Source: JBAYZQ01 sp041672385
GTDB taxonomy: Bacteria > Spirochaetota > Spirochaetia > Sphaerochaetales > Sphaerochaetaceae
Reading direction: 5' to 3'
NCBI GenBank assembly: GCA_041672385.1
Contig: JBAYZQ010000035.1
Coordinates: 1 to 15,634 of the forward strand
Length of the DNA: 15,634 bases
The position numbers and the translations under genes are program-made. Below, piece after piece: positions 1 to 7,393 of this stretch (the first letter of the stretch is position 1; the number at the start of each line of letters is the position of its first letter). Below the pieces are notes generated by a model. The model saw only the letters and a list, made by a program, of their open reading frames with translations, had not been told where the DNA came from and searched no databases.

Positions 1-30
1 GCTGTTTATGCTAAGTTTAACTCGTCCCAT
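1..30 (-). CDS. N-terminal fragment of an unidentified gene, divergent from the sugar importer
   Basis: On the minus strand an ATG at 30-28 opens a frame reading MGRVKLSINS before the window ends. It is preceded by a good Shine-Dalgarno, AAGGAG at 42-37, six bases upstream, which is the main reason to believe it is a real start. Ten residues do not identify a family. Its divergent position next to a sugar-importer operon is where a local regulator (LacI or ROK type) is often found, but that is inference from position only. The remainder lies outside the window. Confidence 0.55.
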   Translation of the reverse strand, partial: MGRVKLSINS

Positions 31-153
31 GGATCTCTCCTTATTGGTGGTTGTAAACTTAATATTAACAGAGTTTTGTGGGACTTTCTTTATATTTTTT
101 CGTGGACACTTTATCTTACTCTTCACAATTAATAGAACCGGTTTGAATTTTAC

Positions 154-182
154 TTGACTTCTCGATATGCCCATAATACAAT
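154..182 (+). promoter_or_regulatory. Predicted sigma-70 promoter of the first sugar-importer operon
   Basis: TTGACT (154-159) and TACAAT (177-182) are separated by 17 bases, so both boxes match the vegetative consensus at 5 of 6 positions. Transcription would start near 189, giving an mRNA leader of about 75 bases before the ATG at 265. The rest of the divergent region 31-264 shows only a short TTAATATTAA palindrome (59-68) near the minus-strand start. I see no clear -35/-10 pair for the divergent gene. Confidence 0.6.
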
Positions 183-264
183 TATATTACGTTTCAATGT
201 TTAATCTTTGTACTGATTTAATTTAACTTAAGGGTATAAACATTAAATAAAAGGGGGAAATGTA

Positions 265-1566
265 ATGAAAAAGATGTTGGTCATGTTAATGGTCGTTTTT
301 TTGGTAATGGGTTTTGCATTTGCTGAAGCACAGCAAGAAACTATGTCTGAACAAACCATTGAAAAAGTCATAAAAACAAATGTTATGGCAAGTGGAGATC
401 TTGAAATCTTTTCTTGGTGGGCCGGTGATGAAGGACCTGCACTAGAGGCTTTGATTACTCAGTTTAAAGGTAACTATCCTAAGGTAAATTTAATAAACGC
501 TACTGTAACAGGAGGCTCCGGAGTCAATGCAAAAGCAGTATTAAAAACCCGTATGTTAGGAGGAGATCCACCAGAAGCTTTCCAAGTACACGCTGGACAA
601 GAATTAATTGGAACTTGGGTAAATTCAGATAGGATGCTAGATTTAACACCTCTCTTTGAAGCAGAGAATTGGTTTGAAGTATTCCCAGAAGATTTAATTA
701 ATTTAATTGGAACTGATGAAGGAATTTGGTCTGTACCTGTTTGTGTTCATAAATCCAATGTAATGTGGTATATTCCAGCAAATTTGAAAAAATGGGGAGT
801 TACGGTTCCTACAACTTGGGATGAATTCTTTGCAGTAGCCACAAAACTTCAAGCAAAAGGAATTGTTCCACTTTCAATGGGTGCTTTGTGGACAGCAAAT
901 GAAAACTGGGAAAATATTGCATTAGCAGTCTTAGGTGTTGATGATTATAATGCTCTTTGGTCTGGAGATCTTGCTTGGACAGATGCTAAAGTAGAAAAAG
1001 TATGGATGACCTTTGGGAAGATGTTAGATTTAACCAATAAAGATGCTTCTTCCATGTCATGGCAACAAGCTACCGATATGGTAATTAGTGGAAAAGCAGC
1101 TTTTAATTTTATGGGAGACTGGGCTGCTGGTTACATGATGACTACTCTAAAAATGGTTCCAGAAAAAGATTTTGGATGGGCAAATACCCCAGGAACAACT
1201 GGAGCTTTCCAATTTCTAGCAGATAGTTTTGGAATTCCTAAGGGCTGTAAAAATCCAACTGCAGCAGTTGCTTGGGTAAGTGCATGTGGTTCAAAAGCAG
1301 GACAAGATGCTTTTAACCCTCTAAAGGGCTCAATTCCAGCAAGAACTGATGCTAATATGAGTTTATACAGTGTATATTCAAAATCAGCCGCAATGGATTT
1401 TGCAAATGACTCTATCGTAGGTTCTTTAGCTCATGGATGTGTGGCTAATGAAGGCTTTATGAATGATTTCAATTCAGTAATGGATGGATTCATGAAAAAT
1501 AGAGATGCTAAAGCTGCTTGCTTAGCTTGTGCAGAAATAGCAGAAACCAATGGAATGACAAAGTAA
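265..1566 (+). CDS. Glucose/galactose-type sugar-binding protein of a CUT1 ABC importer
   Basis: Periplasmic or surface-anchored receptor that captures a sugar and delivers it to the permeases encoded next. The 433-residue protein (family 1 solute-binding fold) has a signal peptide at residues 1-20 or 1-22 ending Ala-Phe-Ala-Glu-Ala, with no lipobox cysteine, then an acidic linker to about residue 44. From residue 45 it strongly resembles, from memory, the Thermus thermophilus glucose/galactose-binding protein: IFSWWAGDEGPALEAL, INATVTGG, LKTRMLGGDPP, FQVHAG, ELIGTW, SNVMWY, SWQQA, GKAAFN, MGDWAAGY, DSFG, NPLKGSI and IVGSL-HG. The paired tryptophans (51-52) and the FQVHAG histidine probably lie in the sugar site. 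GtsA of Pseudomonas is a related role. Shine-Dalgarno AAGGGGG (251-257) is seven bases upstream. Glucose is likely; galactose or mannose cannot be excluded. Confidence 0.85.
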   Translation: MKKMLVMLMVVFLVMGFAFAEAQQETMSEQTIEKVIKTNVMASGDLEIFSWWAGDEGPALEALITQFKGNYPKVNLINATVTGGSGVNAKAVLKTRMLGGDPPEAFQVHAGQELIGTWVNSDRMLDLTPLFEAENWFEVFPEDLINLIGTDEGIWSVPVCVHKSNVMWYIPANLKKWGVTVPTTWDEFFAVATKLQAKGIVPLSMGALWTANENWENIALAVLGVDDYNALWSGDLAWTDAKVEKVWMTFGKMLDLTNKDASSMSWQQATDMVISGKAAFNFMGDWAAGYMMTTLKMVPEKDFGWANTPGTTGAFQFLADSFGIPKGCKNPTAAVAWVSACGSKAGQDAFNPLKGSIPARTDANMSLYSVYSKSAAMDFANDSIVGSLAHGCVANEGFMNDFNSVMDGFMKNRDAKAACLACAEIAETNGMTK

Positions 1567-1586
1567 ATTATAGGTATTAACTTTAA

Positions 1587-1607
1587 GGCGGCTTGGGGTG
1601 AGCCGCC
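1587..1607 (+). terminator. Hairpin between binding-protein and permease genes (attenuating terminator)
   Basis: A perfect 7-bp stem, GGCGGCT (1587-1593) with AGCCGCC (1601-1607), closes a 7-base loop and is followed by ATTTTTCT. It is strikingly GC-rich for this region. It lies 20 bases after the binding-protein stop and before the permease Shine-Dalgarno. It is best read as a partial terminator or 3'-end stabiliser that makes binding-protein mRNA more abundant than permease mRNA. Confidence 0.75.
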
Positions 1608-1632
1608 ATTTTTCTATTAAGAGGAATAAATA

Positions 1633-2769
1633 ATGAATATTTCAAAAGGTAAGAAAAAAAACAAGGAAAAACTTTACTCACTTTTAATATTGTTACCTTC
1701 TATTTTACTAGTAGGTATCTTTGTTTATGGGTTTGTGGGGAATACAATCTGGACCTCTTTAACTGATTGGGGTGAAGGAGCAGGACTAGCTTTAAATCCG
1801 ATTAAGAACTTTGTTGGTCTTAAAAATTATAAAACCTTGTTTTTTAGTTTTACACAATCAGGCTTTCGACAAGATTTAGTAAATACTATTTTTTATACCT
1901 TGCTATTATTGTTTGGGACTTTGTTTCTTGGACTTTTTCTTGCCATCATGTTGGATAGAAAAGTCAAAAAAGAAGGAATTTATAGAACCATTTTTCTTTA
2001 CCCAATGGCCTTATCATTTATTGTAAGTGGAACAATTTGGCGATGGCTCTTAGCCCCTTCAGGAGGGGTAAATCAAATACCTACTTGGTTTGGTGGAAAA
2101 CAGAATCAATTCCTTTGGATAAGTAGCCAAAAACAAATATTACAATTTAATTGGCAAAATATTTGGCAAGTACTTGGAGTTATAGGATTAATATTTTGTG
2201 TTATAGTTTTATTAATAAATATTAAAAGAGAAGACAAAAGGAAAATAATTATCTGGTCTTGTGTTTCCGGAATTTTTGCACTTTTTGCTTTTGTAATTTG
2301 CCCTTTGATTCCACCAGTTTTAAAGAGCGAAGAAAAACATGGATTAAACCTAGCTATAATTGGAATAATAATTGCTGGTGTTTGGCAATATTCAGGATAT
2401 GCAATGGCCTTATATTTGGCTGGTTTAAGAGGACTAAGCGGAAGTATAAAAGAAAGCGCTAAACTTGATGGTGCAAATGAAGCTGTTTACTATTTTAAAA
2501 TTGCTATACCGAATCTTAAGCCAATTACATTAAGTGCAGTTGTAATAATGGCTCATATTTCTTTAAAGATGTTTGATCTTATATATGCAATGGCAGGGGC
2601 TGATAATGGTTTTACTGGTCATCCTTCAGTTCGAATGTATCTTACAACCTTTCGAGCCAATAAATTTGCGCTTGGTGCTGCAATGGCTGTAATCCTATTC
2701 TTTTTGGCAGCCTGTTTCATAATTCCTTATATGGTTAATTCCCATAGATCAAGGAGGCCAATGCGATGA
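1633..2769 (+). CDS. CUT1 sugar ABC permease with an unusual internal two-helix insertion
   Basis: One of two membrane subunits forming the sugar channel; partner of the permease that follows (MalF/GtsB position). The 378 residues begin with a lysine-rich cytoplasmic tail (5-13) and a first membrane helix at about 15-37. The ATPase-docking EAA loop is at about 274-298: ESAKLDGANEAVYY followed by KIAIPNLKP. Most MalF/UgpA-type permeases of this class have about 290-320 residues. The surplus lies at about 165-235 and contains two additional strongly hydrophobic segments (about 179-197 and 205-225) around a short charged loop (KREDKRK), just before the conserved QYSGYAMALYLAGL helix. Shine-Dalgarno AGAGGA (1620-1625) is seven bases upstream. 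The stop overlaps the next start by four bases (ATGA), indicating translational coupling. Confidence 0.88.
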   Translation: MNISKGKKKNKEKLYSLLILLPSILLVGIFVYGFVGNTIWTSLTDWGEGAGLALNPIKNFVGLKNYKTLFFSFTQSGFRQDLVNTIFYTLLLLFGTLFLGLFLAIMLDRKVKKEGIYRTIFLYPMALSFIVSGTIWRWLLAPSGGVNQIPTWFGGKQNQFLWISSQKQILQFNWQNIWQVLGVIGLIFCVIVLLINIKREDKRKIIIWSCVSGIFALFAFVICPLIPPVLKSEEKHGLNLAIIGIIIAGVWQYSGYAMALYLAGLRGLSGSIKESAKLDGANEAVYYFKIAIPNLKPITLSAVVIMAHISLKMFDLIYAMAGADNGFTGHPSVRMYLTTFRANKFALGAAMAVILFFLAACFIIPYMVNSHRSRRPMR

Positions 2770-3587
2770 ATAAAGTAAAAGTTAAGAAATCTTTTTATTA
2801 TTTTTGGATGATTGTTCTTTGCATAATGTTTTTAACTCCAGTTTATATGGCAATTATTACCTCCTTAAAAGATCCTGCAGAAATTAATTTAACTACAAGT
2901 TGGAAATGGCCTACAATTTTGAATTTTAACAGCTATTCAAAAGCTTTCAAGTTACTTAAACCAAATTTTATAAATTCGGTAATATTAGCAGTGTCTGGAA
3001 CTGTTATATCTTCTTTTGTTGGAGCCATTAATGGTTATATATTTTCAAAAAATAAATTTAAAGGAAGTGAGTTAATCTTTACGCTTCTCCTTTTTGGAAT
3101 GTTTATTCCTTATCAAATTATTCTTATTCCTTTATTTCAGGTTCTTAAAACGTTTGGATTATATGGATCTTTGACAGGGTTGATTTTTGCTCATGTGGTT
3201 TATGGTATTCCAATTGTTACAATGCTTTTTAGGAATTTCTACGACCAAATTCCGGATTCAATCCTTGAATCGGGAAGAATTGATGGGGCAGGTTATTTTT
3301 CTATTTTCACTAGATTAATGCTTCCTCTTTCAATTCCATCTTTTGTAGTTGTTGGAATTTGGCAGTTTACTCAAATTTGGAATGAATTTCTTTGGGGAAT
3401 CTGCTTAACAAAACAATCTTCAAATCCTATAACTGTAGGCTTAAGTCAATTAGCAGGAGGCCAAGCTGTAAGTTGGAATATACCTATGGCCGGAGCAATT
3501 TTGTCTGCCTTACCTGTTTTAGCAATTTATATTTTCTTAGGAAAGTATTTTATTCAAGGACTTCTTTCGGGCTCTGTTAAAGAATAA
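2766..3587 (+). CDS. CUT1 sugar ABC permease (MalG/GtsC type)
   Basis: Second membrane subunit of the first sugar importer. The 273-residue protein has the usual length and a six-helix pattern: helix 1 at about 12-33 with the TSLKDPAEI turn typical of MalG-type permeases, and later helices at about 70-92, 103-128, 134-155, 187-205 and 243-262. The EAA loop is at 167-190 (LESGRIDGAG, then RLMLPLSIP), followed by the WNEFLWG motif common in this subfamily. Shine-Dalgarno AAGGAGG (2751-2757) lies inside the end of the upstream permease gene, eight bases before the ATG. No ATPase gene follows; the next gene, 93 bases on, belongs to a different importer. Energy is therefore probably supplied by a shared ATPase encoded elsewhere. 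Confidence 0.9.
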   Translation: MNKVKVKKSFYYFWMIVLCIMFLTPVYMAIITSLKDPAEINLTTSWKWPTILNFNSYSKAFKLLKPNFINSVILAVSGTVISSFVGAINGYIFSKNKFKGSELIFTLLLFGMFIPYQIILIPLFQVLKTFGLYGSLTGLIFAHVVYGIPIVTMLFRNFYDQIPDSILESGRIDGAGYFSIFTRLMLPLSIPSFVVVGIWQFTQIWNEFLWGICLTKQSSNPITVGLSQLAGGQAVSWNIPMAGAILSALPVLAIYIFLGKYFIQGLLSGSVKE

Positions 3588-3590
3588 TAT

Positions 3591-3619
3591 ATTGTATAAA
3601 TACTGAATAATTATACAAT
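3591..3619. repeat. 9-bp inverted repeat between the two importer operons (operator or weak terminator)
   Basis: ATTGTATAA (3591-3599) and TTATACAAT (3611-3619) are perfect inverted arms separated by 11 bases, giving 20 bases from arm start to arm start, or two helical turns. It begins four bases after the stop of the sugar permease and ends eight bases before the -35 box of the amino-acid importer promoter. With no U-tract and an AT-only stem it is a poor intrinsic terminator. A protein-binding site is at least as likely. Confidence 0.45.
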
Positions 3620-3626
3620 TAATGTA

Positions 3627-3655
3627 TTGATGAAAATTTGATTAACCTATATACT
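3627..3655 (+). promoter_or_regulatory. Predicted sigma-70 promoter of the amino-acid importer operon
   Basis: TTGATG (3627-3632) and TATACT (3650-3655) are spaced by 17 bases. The predicted start is near 3662, leaving a leader of about 19 bases that contains the Shine-Dalgarno AGGAG (3670-3674) for the ATG at 3681. This separates transcription of the amino-acid importer from the sugar importer upstream. Confidence 0.6.
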
Positions 3656-3680
3656 TTTTTTTATTAATTAGGAGAATTTA

Positions 3681-4490
3681 ATGAAAAGAGTATTAATTGT
3701 AATTATGGTTTGTTTAATAGTAGCTAGCAGTATATTTGCTTCGGGTAAAACTGAGACTAAAGTTGACAACTCCCTTGACCTTGTAATGGAAAAGGGCGTT
3801 TTTGTTTTAGGATTAGACGATAGTTTTCCACCAATGGGATTTAGAGATGAAGATAATAACATCGTTGGTTTTGATATTGATTTGGCAAAAGAAGTTTGTT
3901 TAAGAAACGGTCTTGAACTTAAGAGTCAACCAATTAGTTGGGATGCTAAAGAACAAGAACTTAATACCCATCAGATAGACTGTATTTGGAATGGTTTTAC
4001 CATTACCGAAGAAAGAAAACAATCAATGAGTATGACTGATGCTTACCTAAGTAACGCTCAGGTAGTAATTGTTAAAGCTGATAGTCCTTATCAAACTTTA
4101 GCAGATTTAGCAGGAAAATCAGTTGGTGTTCAAGTTAGTTCAACAGGTCAAGCAGCCGTTGAGGATAATCCAGAATTTAAAGATTCCTTAAAAGAAGTTA
4201 TTGAGTTTAAAGATTTCTTAACAGCTTTGATGGATCTTAAAATGGGTTCAACTGATGCAGTTGTAATGGATTTGATTGTAGCAAATTATAATATAACCAA
4301 TAACAGAGAACAATATAGAATTCTTGAACAAGACCTTGGAGCTGAAGCTTATGGAATTGGTTTTAGAAAAGATGATGTAGCTTTAAGAAATGCAATTCAA
4401 GATACTTTAATGGATATGGTAGAAGACGGAAAAATGGCTGAAATCTCTGAAAAGTGGTTTGGTTCTGATATTACAGTCCTAGGTAAGTAG
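3681..4490 (+). CDS. Polar amino-acid-binding protein (family 3) of a PAAT ABC importer
   Basis: Extracytoplasmic receptor for a polar amino acid, feeding the permease and ATPase encoded next. The 269-residue protein has a signal peptide of about 20 residues ending Ser-Ile-Phe-Ala before SGKTETK. Cys11 sits inside the hydrophobic core and is not in a lipobox. The family 3 pattern is clear: GVFVLGLDDSFPPMGF (39-54), GFDIDLAKEV (63-72), then WNGFTITEERK (103-113). The arginine at 112 is in the position that usually binds the ligand carboxylate. The second lobe has GKSVGVQVSSTGQ (145-157) and DAVVMD (192-197), whose last aspartate typically contacts the ligand amino group. Sequence alone does not decide between glutamine, cystine, arginine or other polar amino acids. 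Length is normal and the start is supported by promoter and Shine-Dalgarno. Confidence 0.88.
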   Translation: MKRVLIVIMVCLIVASSIFASGKTETKVDNSLDLVMEKGVFVLGLDDSFPPMGFRDEDNNIVGFDIDLAKEVCLRNGLELKSQPISWDAKEQELNTHQIDCIWNGFTITEERKQSMSMTDAYLSNAQVVIVKADSPYQTLADLAGKSVGVQVSSTGQAAVEDNPEFKDSLKEVIEFKDFLTALMDLKMGSTDAVVMDLIVANYNITNNREQYRILEQDLGAEAYGIGFRKDDVALRNAIQDTLMDMVEDGKMAEISEKWFGSDITVLGK

Positions 4491-4491
4491 A

Positions 4492-5127
4492 ATGAGTAAA
4501 ATGTTTCTCCAAATGCTTTCTGGATCCCTTGTTTCAATAGAGATTTTTGTTTTAACTTTGATTTTTGCTATTCCACTTGGATTTTTAGTAGCAAAAGGGA
4601 GAATGAGTAAAAATAAGATAATCAGCGCAATTGTAAATTTTTATATTATGGTAATGAGGGGAACCCCCTTGATTTTACAATTGCTGTTTTTCTATTTTGC
4701 TCCATATTACATATTTGGTTTTTCTTGGGGTAGATTTACGGCAGTCATAGTGGCTTTTACAATTAACTATGCTGCCTATTTTGCTGAAATTTATCGAGGT
4801 GGTATACAATCAATTGATAAAGGTCAGTATGAAGCAAGCTCAGTTCTTGGATATACAAAGAGTTATTCCTTTTTTCATATAATATTACCACAGGTGATTA
4901 AAAGAATTATGCCAGCCATGGCAAATGAAATTATAACCTTAGTAAAAGATACTGCTTTAGCCCAAACAATAGGAGTAGCAGAGCTTTTTAGGGTAGCACA
5001 GACAACATCTTCAAGGGTGTTCTCTACTATGCCAATTTTCTTTGCAGGGGTATTTTACTTTATTATGAATGGAGTTTTGTCTAAACTGTTTGATAAAGTT
5101 GAAAGGAAATTAGCCTATTATGAATAA
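4492..5127 (+). CDS. Polar amino-acid ABC permease (GlnP/HisM family)
   Basis: Membrane subunit of the amino-acid importer, probably acting as a homodimer because only one permease gene is present. The 211-residue length is normal. Features are helix 1 at about 12-34, the family motif VMRGTPLILQLLFFYF (54-69), the NYAAYFAEIYRGGIQSI block (92-108), and the EAA loop GQYEASSVLGY to ILPQ (111-134). The NEIITLVKDTALAQTIGVAEL block (145-165), diagnostic of the PAAT family, follows. The ATG is one base after the upstream stop and its Shine-Dalgarno is weak (AGGTAAG region, about 4481-4487), so translation is probably coupled to the binding-protein gene. Its end overlaps the ATPase start by eight bases. 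Confidence 0.92.
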   Translation: MSKMFLQMLSGSLVSIEIFVLTLIFAIPLGFLVAKGRMSKNKIISAIVNFYIMVMRGTPLILQLLFFYFAPYYIFGFSWGRFTAVIVAFTINYAAYFAEIYRGGIQSIDKGQYEASSVLGYTKSYSFFHIILPQVIKRIMPAMANEIITLVKDTALAQTIGVAELFRVAQTTSSRVFSTMPIFFAGVFYFIMNGVLSKLFDKVERKLAYYE

Positions 5128-5890
5128 AAATGAAAAAATAATTGAGGTGAAAAACCTTCAAAAGAGCTTTGACGGTATAACCGTTTTGAAAGGTGTTGAT
5201 TTTTCAGTTTACAAAGGTCAAGTTCTTTCAATAATTGGTTCTTCTGGAAGTGGGAAAAGCACTATTTTAAGGTGTATTAATCAGCTAGAAACCATTGATG
5301 AAGGTGAAATTACAATATGTAACGATAAGCTTTATTACTACGATGAAAATGGAAACGCAAAAAGTGCCGATGAAAAGGAAAGAAAAAAAATAAATCTAAA
5401 TTGTGGTTTAGTATTTCAAAATTTCAATCTTTTTCCCCATTTTTCAGTGTTAAAAAATGTTAGTGATCCTCAAGTCCAAGTTCTTAAACTCACTAGAAAA
5501 GAGGCAGATGAAAATGCTTTTACGCTACTAGAGAAGGTTGGATTACTTGATAAAAAAGATAACTTTCCTTGCCAACTCTCAGGTGGTCAAAAGCAGAGAG
5601 TATCTATTGCTAGGGCTTTGGCTTTAAAACCAAGTCTTCTTTGTTTTGATGAACCTACCAGTGCTTTGGATCCTGAATTAACTTTTGAAATTCTTAATAT
5701 TATTAAAATGTTATCCAAAGAAGATAGAACCATGATTGTAGTAACTCATGAAATGCAGTTTGCAAAAGAAATTAGTGATGAGGTTATTTTTCTGGATTCG
5801 GGTATGATTTTAGAACGTGGAAAAAGCTCTGAAATCTTTAATAATCCAGAAAATGAAAGAACAAAAAAGTTTTTGATGAAATTTGATTAG
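5120..5890 (+). CDS. Polar amino-acid ABC importer ATPase (GlnQ/HisP family)
   Basis: Cytoplasmic ATPase that powers the amino-acid importer. The 256 residues hold all functional motifs: Walker A GSSGSGKST (40-48), Q-loop Gln100 in VFQNFNLFPH, signature LSGGQKQR (153-160), Walker B LLCFDE (173-178) with catalytic Glu178, D-loop SALD (181-184) and switch His210 in VVTHEM. FQNFNLFPH and the length are typical of GlnQ/HisP proteins. A lysine/glutamate-rich stretch at about 78-91 lies just before the Q-loop strand. The ATG overlaps the permease gene by eight bases and its Shine-Dalgarno-like AAGGA (5103-5107) is rather distant. The stop overlaps by four bases the stop of the convergent minus-strand amidohydrolase gene, with no terminator hairpin between them. 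Confidence 0.94.
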   Translation: MNKNEKIIEVKNLQKSFDGITVLKGVDFSVYKGQVLSIIGSSGSGKSTILRCINQLETIDEGEITICNDKLYYYDENGNAKSADEKERKKINLNCGLVFQNFNLFPHFSVLKNVSDPQVQVLKLTRKEADENAFTLLEKVGLLDKKDNFPCQLSGGQKQRVSIARALALKPSLLCFDEPTSALDPELTFEILNIIKMLSKEDRTMIVVTHEMQFAKEISDEVIFLDSGMILERGKSSEIFNNPENERTKKFLMKFD

Positions 5891-7383
5891 AGGATTTTTC
5901 CATTTTGAATGATGTATTTAAAACCTTCTGGTTTTATGGCGGGTTCAGATATGGAAGAATTGTCTTTGATTTGTTTTGGATCAAAACAAACCAAATTTGC
6001 TTTTAAACCCTTTCTTATGAAGCCAACATCATTTAAATTAAATCTTTCAGCACTTAATCCCGTCATTCTATGAATTGCCCACTCTAAAGAACTTGAATGT
6101 TTCTTAAGAAAGCTTGGATCTAAAATGTGGTTAGTTGAATTGTAACATCTTGGGTGAGGGAAAGGACTATTATAAAGGGCATCTGTTCCAAAAGCACTTA
6201 ACCGATGACGAAAGATTTTACCAAGAGTAGCTGATGATTCAGTATAGTCAATCATCAAAGCTTCTCCCGTTTCTTCTGAAAGAATCTTAAAAAGGGCATA
6301 ATAAGGGTTTATCTTGAAGTGTTCTCCCACTTCTATTAGATTTTTTCCCCTTAATTCAGGAAAATGTGTTAATTCTGTTATGAATATTTTTGATAAAGAC
6401 ACCATATTTAAAATGCTATCCCAATTTTTGGGATTATTAATTTCATTTATTAATTGGGGATAGTTTGAAGAATCCTTTAAAAAAGCTGAACGTTGGATCC
6501 TCTCCATTGAGAGGACTTTTGGAGGAAGAAGACCCATAAGAGTTGTGCTTCCATATTCAAAAGGATATTGGTCAAACCCAATAACCTGTGAAGAGTTTTC
6601 AATAAGATTTAAAACTTGATCAATCAAACTTTGATTTTTATCCCCAATAATCTTTAAGTGAGAAATTTCAAGTTTAACTCCAGTTTGTTTTGCAATAGAA
6701 AGTATTTGATTAAGCGAAGAAATTATATTAGTTCCTTCACATCGATGATGTACACTAAGGATTTTATTATTTTCAGCACAAGTTTTTGCAAGACTTAAAA
6801 GTTCTTTGTTACTGGCAAATACCCCCGGTGCATAATAAAGACCCATTGAAAGGCCAAGAGTTCCCTGAGTAAAGCTTTCTTTTAAAAGTAAGGTCATTTG
6901 CTTAATCTCTTCATCTGTAGCTTCACGGTTTGCATTCTCTCTTATAGCTTGGAATCTTAAAGCAGAATGACTAGTTAACATTCTCATATCATAGGGTGAA
7001 TGAATCTTATCTTTATAAGAATTATAATCTGTCCAATCAAAAAAAGGGTATTGTCCCAGAATGTCAAAAATAAGGCTTTTAGGGAAATCTTTATTATTTT
7101 TAATTGGAAAAACTCCAATTCCACAATTTCCCGAAATTTCAGTTAAAATTCCTTGATTAGTTTTCCCCTTCATAAGAGGATTTCTTAAAATTTCAAGATC
7201 ACTATGGGCATGTAAATCAATAAAACCAGGACAAAGAATAAATCCTGTTAAATCAATAGTTTTTCCAGAAAAATTAGAAAAACTTCCAACATCTAATATT
7301 TTATCATCATCAATTAGAACATCATTTTTCTTTATCTTGTTAAGGCTTCCATCATGTACCAAGGCATTTTTTAATAAAATCAT
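5887..7383 (-). CDS. D-aminoacylase-type amidohydrolase (N-acyl-D-amino-acid deacylase family)
   Basis: Metal-dependent amidohydrolase, probably cytoplasmic (no signal peptide), predicted to hydrolyse an N-acyl-D-amino acid or related amide. The 498 residues have an N-terminal beta-sandwich strand (MILLKNALVHDG), then the metal-site motifs of the family: HAH at 58-60, SGNCG with Cys87, HHRCEG (212-217), SHLK with His242, and GTDA with Asp401. HPRCYN (410-415) and the C-terminal GLKANLVCFDP block (459-469) are also typical. These match the Zn ligands known for D-aminoacylase, so the enzyme looks intact. I chose the ATG at 7383, eleven bases after the upstream stop, with AAAGAGA before it. A GTG at 7407 would add eight residues but lacks a Shine-Dalgarno. 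Last gene of the minus-strand operon. Acyl chain and amino acid are unknown; dihydroorotase-like relatives are less likely. Confidence 0.82.
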   Translation of the reverse strand: MILLKNALVHDGSLNKIKKNDVLIDDDKILDVGSFSNFSGKTIDLTGFILCPGFIDLHAHSDLEILRNPLMKGKTNQGILTEISGNCGIGVFPIKNNKDFPKSLIFDILGQYPFFDWTDYNSYKDKIHSPYDMRMLTSHSALRFQAIRENANREATDEEIKQMTLLLKESFTQGTLGLSMGLYYAPGVFASNKELLSLAKTCAENNKILSVHHRCEGTNIISSLNQILSIAKQTGVKLEISHLKIIGDKNQSLIDQVLNLIENSSQVIGFDQYPFEYGSTTLMGLLPPKVLSMERIQRSAFLKDSSNYPQLINEINNPKNWDSILNMVSLSKIFITELTHFPELRGKNLIEVGEHFKINPYYALFKILSEETGEALMIDYTESSATLGKIFRHRLSAFGTDALYNSPFPHPRCYNSTNHILDPSFLKKHSSSLEWAIHRMTGLSAERFNLNDVGFIRKGLKANLVCFDPKQIKDNSSISEPAIKPEGFKYIIQNGKIL

Positions 7384-7393
7384 TATTTTCTCT

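Noticed and set aside
3668..3862. Minus-strand 64-codon frame across the amino-acid-binding-protein start
   Set aside because: It is a shadow of a well-supported gene with promoter, Shine-Dalgarno and signal peptide on the other strand.
5383..5390. Run of eight A residues in the ATPase gene as a possible frameshift or slippage site
   Set aside because: The frame is intact with all ATPase motifs beyond it, no stimulatory structure is evident, and similar A-runs occur elsewhere in this AT-rich DNA.
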